Positions 5,408 through 7,150 of a DNA stretch of 7,150 nucleotides are shown here, piece by piece (the stretch's first letter is position 1; the number at the start of each line of letters is the position of its first letter). Location: contig JAHFAP010000158.1 in assembly GCA_023250495.1 (NCBI GenBank), forward strand, positions 1 to 7,150, written 5' to 3'. The stretch comes from Deltaproteobacteria bacterium. Its GTDB lineage: Bacteria > Desulfobacterota > Binatia > UBA9968. The notes beneath the pieces were generated by a model. The model had not been told where the DNA came from. It was given only the letters and a program-made list of their open reading frames with translations, and ran no database searches. Position numbers and translations under genes: made by a program.

Positions 5408-6433
5408 TTACACTCCGCCGAATCTCTGGTCCTGAGCTTCTTCTAACAGCCACGGATCTTTGATCTCCGTGGTGGGCGGTTGACCTTTCAGGACCCGCAC
5501 AACCTCTCTTGCCGCATGTGTTTGGCAATCGGCGTACGACTCGTTCGAGTTGGCGGCGGTGTGGCACGTGACGATGACGTTGGGAAGAGTGAGGATCTTG
5601 TGATCGCCGGCCATCGGCTCCGGGTCGGTGACATCCAGGGCCGCGCCAGCGATTTGATTTGATACCAGAGCGTCGTAGAGCGCGTCGGTGTCCACCAGGC
5701 CGCCCCGGGCACAGTTGATGAGAAACGCGGTTGGTTTCATAGCCGCGAACTGCGCGCGGCTAAACATTTTACGCGTCGCCGGCGTGAGTGGAGCGTGCAG
5801 GCTGATGAAGTCGGAGGTGCGGATAAGCTCGTCGAAGGAGACGAGCGGCACGCCCAGATCGGCCGCGATCTTCGGATCTAGATAGGGATCCACGGCCTGA
5901 ACTTGCATCCGCAGTCCTTGCGCGCGCGGCGCGACCTGGCGTCCGACGTGACCGAGCCCGACGATGCCGAGGGTTCGCCCCGCAATGCGGGAGACCTGGC
6001 CGCGAAAGGCGTGCAGCTCGGCGGTGTGGCGCCGCCAACGCCCCTCGCGCGCGTACTGGTTCATGCGCACGAGCTTTCTCGCGACGGCGATCAGCAGGCC
6101 GATGGTCTGCTCCGAAACTTCGACAGAGTTGCAGCCCGCCGCGTTGCACACGATTACGCCGCGCTCCGTCGCGGCCGCCAGGTCCATCCGGTCGACCCCC
6201 ACGCCGGTCCGGCACACGACCTTGCAGCGCTTAAGCCGCGAGATAATCTCCCGTGTAAAGGGGACCGCGCCGTGGAAGATCATCGCGTCCGCGTCGCGCC
6301 CCGCCTCCGCGACCTCCGCGTCGTTTGTAGGCCGCGCCAACACCAGCTCCGCGTCGATCTCGTCGAGGATCGGTTTGATCAGGTTGACGGGGACCACGTT
6401 GCTGCCGCAGTAGACGACACGAAACTTAGCCAT
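5408..6433 (-). CDS. D-isomer-specific 2-hydroxyacid dehydrogenase (phosphoglycerate-dehydrogenase-like)
   Basis: A 341-residue cytoplasmic NAD(P)-dependent oxidoreductase of normal length. The N-terminal half has the substrate-domain pattern CKVVCRTGVGVDRMDLAAAT (70-89) and NSVEVSEQTIGLLIAVARK (102-120). The Rossmann motif GLGHVGR lies at 159-165, with D182 (VDPY) after strand 2 favouring NAD over NADP. The catalytic triad is present: R243 in INCARGG, E272 in DVTDPEP and H291 in TCHTAANS. The His context is TCH rather than the usual TPH, a minor deviation. The family reduces 2-oxoacids or oxidises D-2-hydroxyacids (SerA, glyoxylate/hydroxypyruvate reductase); the substrate cannot be chosen. 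No ACT domain follows, so SerA with classical serine feedback is unlikely. GAGGA (complement of 6437-6441) precedes the start. Confidence 0.9.
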   Translation of the reverse strand: MAKFRVVYCGSNVVPVNLIKPILDEIDAELVLARPTNDAEVAEAGRDADAMIFHGAVPFTREIISRLKRCKVVCRTGVGVDRMDLAAATERGVIVCNAAGCNSVEVSEQTIGLLIAVARKLVRMNQYAREGRWRRHTAELHAFRGQVSRIAGRTLGIVGLGHVGRQVAPRAQGLRMQVQAVDPYLDPKIAADLGVPLVSFDELIRTSDFISLHAPLTPATRKMFSRAQFAAMKPTAFLINCARGGLVDTDALYDALVSNQIAGAALDVTDPEPMAGDHKILTLPNVIVTCHTAANSNESYADCQTHAAREVVRVLKGQPPTTEIKDPWLLEEAQDQRFGGV

Positions 6434-6514
6434 CGTTCCTCACTTTCCTAGCCCGGATTCCTCCGAAAGGGAGGCCTCAGGGCGCAAGTCTTCGGGCCGC
6501 GGCCCAACCCTTCG

Positions 6515-6577
6515 GGATCTCAAATTGCAGATCTCAAATCGCAAATCTGAGATCTGAAATCTGGGATTTGAAATTCC
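6515..6577. repeat. AT-rich low-complexity repeat (CAAAT/ATCTGAGAT words)
   Basis: GATCTCAAAT occurs at 6516-6525 and again at 6530-6539 (14-bp period). It runs into GCAAATCTGAGATCTGAAAT and GGGATTTGAAAT, so direct and inverted copies of the same words overlap. The composition differs strikingly from the surrounding GC-rich DNA. Translated in reverse it yields the nonsense peptide ISNPRFQISDLRFEICNLR, a type I recall from spurious proteins in many uncultured genomes. Confidence 0.75.
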
Positions 6578-6614
6578 GAGCATAGCGAGGACTCGCGCCC
6601 TTCGGTCTCGCAGT

Positions 6615-6713
6615 GAAAGCCGCTGCCCGGTCGAAGAGCCCACGCATCCGACACTGCCGGTTGGAATAAGCACTGACCCATTGCGCGGGCTCGGAGAGCG
6701 GGTGGCGGCTTTC
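6615..6713. repeat. Long imperfect inverted repeat (99 nt)
   Basis: The outer arm 6615-6629 pairs with 6699-6713 over 15 positions, 13 Watson-Crick plus two G-U pairs if transcribed from the plus strand (T6624/G6704, G6625/T6703). An inner arm 6636-6646 pairs with 6682-6692 with a single mismatch (A6642/C6686). Between the arms is an internal loop of 6-7 nt per side, and the apical loop is about 35 nt. No T-run follows in either direction, so it is not a typical intrinsic terminator, although it starts 15 bp beyond the amidohydrolase stop. Confidence 0.6.
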
Positions 6714-6728
6714 GTCGCCAAATGCGGG

Positions 6729-7150
6729 CTAGGCCCCCAATCCATATAGACGAACCGGGTTGTCCCACAGAATCTTCCGCCGCGTCTCAGCGGACAATTT
6801 ATTGTTCGCGCTGAGATCGCCCACAGTCCGATCCGGAAACTTGTCAATCGCGTCGCTGTGCGGGTAGTCGGTCGCCACCGTTAAATAGTCCGCCCCGACG
6901 TGTTCCACGAAGCTGGGCACGAGCTCTTCGCCCGCCTCGCAGCTCACCCAGCACTGGCGCTTGAAGTAAATACTGGGTTTCTCTTTCGTGGTTTTAGCGG
7001 AACCATGCGATTCATGTTTCCAGTGCTCATCCATGCGCTCCAGCCAGAACGGGACCCAGCCGCAGCCGGACTCGAGATGGGCAACTTTCAGTCGCGGAAA
7101 CTTCTCGAGCACGCCGTCGGCGCACAAGTTGAGACAGGCGAGCATCTGCT
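6729..7150 (-). CDS. Metal-dependent amidohydrolase, ACMSD-like (Amidohydro_2), C-terminal part
   Basis: The frame remains open past the right edge (a Gln codon precedes the first visible Met), so this is the last 139 residues of a longer TIM-barrel enzyme. Diagnostic segments are KFPRLKVAHLESGCGWVPFW followed by LERMDEHW (together about 15-42, counting from that Met), GADYLTVATDYPHSD (84-98) and ILWDNPVRLYGL (125-136). The Asp in ATDYPH (D93) corresponds to the catalytic/metal Asp of PF04909 enzymes. The N-terminal HxH metal site would lie outside the window. Relatives include 2-amino-3-carboxymuconate-6-semialdehyde decarboxylase and gamma-resorcylate decarboxylase, so an aromatic or carboxylic substrate is plausible but not shown. 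Whether it shares a transcript with the downstream dehydrogenase is doubtful, given the 295-bp repeat-rich gap. Confidence 0.85.
   Translation of the reverse strand, partial: QMLACLNLCADGVLEKFPRLKVAHLESGCGWVPFWLERMDEHWKHESHGSAKTTKEKPSIYFKRQCWVSCEAGEELVPSFVEHVGADYLTVATDYPHSDAIDKFPDRTVGDLSANNKLSAETRRKILWDNPVRLYGLGA

Larger units (their letters stand above)
6434..6728. other. Repeat-rich intergenic region
   Basis: This 295-bp gap lies between two minus-strand genes and contains no supported gene. It holds a small hairpin next to the dehydrogenase start (CCTCC 6460-6464 / GGAGG 6470-6474), a 12-bp perfect palindrome GGGCCGCGGCCC (6494-6505), an AT-rich low-complexity repeat and a long hairpin. 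The open frames across it are artefacts of the repeats. Confidence 0.6.

Noticed and set aside
5769..6451. Several long frames overlapping the dehydrogenase gene on both strands
   Set aside because: They are Arg/Ala/Pro-rich shadows of a GC-rich gene whose own frame contains all family motifs.
6440..6847. 135-codon minus-strand frame overlapping the amidohydrolase end
   Set aside because: It is out of frame with the conserved amidohydrolase motifs, and its other half is the translated low-complexity repeat.
1..7150. CRISPR array, tRNA or rRNA genes
   Set aside because: No regularly spaced repeats with unique spacers and no cloverleaf or rRNA-like sequence were seen on either strand.

Overview
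The window looks like a piece of chromosome from an uncultured, GC-rich soil, sediment or groundwater bacterium. The clues are secreted TauA/NMT1-type substrate-binding proteins with no transporter partners, a fragment of an ACMSD-like amidohydrolase, a 2-hydroxyacid dehydrogenase and the style of the intergenic repeats. I associate this mix with Binatota/Desulfobacterota- or Rokubacteria-like metagenome genomes. That placement is an impression, not a sequence-proven assignment. There is no rRNA, tRNA, CRISPR array or intact transposase gene.

Left edge (1-745): a lower-GC two-gene module. The first gene is cut by the window start and is the C-terminal half of a GHKL (histidine-kinase-type) ATPase. 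The second is a complete STAS-like DUF4325 protein 24 bp downstream. The pair resembles a partner-switch (anti-sigma / anti-anti-sigma style) unit and is the most promising poorly characterised system here. Composition changes sharply between about 745 and 812.

Centre (812-4166): two paralogous periplasmic substrate-binding proteins on opposite strands (812-1816 plus, 3186-4166 minus), with a universal stress protein gene between them. The last 235 bp of the first binding-protein gene is repeated almost perfectly (one silent difference) at 2952-3186. There it sits as a headless fragment, stop-to-stop against the second binding-protein gene. The 1.1 kb between the copies holds a 136-bp MITE-like element with perfect 17-bp inverted ends and an 8-bp target duplication, the usp gene, a possible gene remnant and a REP-like motif. 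The arrangement suggests a recent duplication or insertion, or an assembly join.

Right half (4167-7150): a divergent intergenic region; a methyltransferase with an apparent signal peptide and a C-terminal beta-rich extension; a convergent 2-hydroxyacid dehydrogenase; a repeat-rich intergenic region with an AT-rich low-complexity repeat and a roughly 100-nt hairpin; and the C-terminal part of a metal-dependent amidohydrolase cut by the window end. Apart from the ATPase/STAS pair, nothing forms an obvious operon. The binding proteins, dehydrogenase and amidohydrolase fit a lifestyle of scavenging and degrading small organic acids or aromatics, but no pathway can be assembled from this window.
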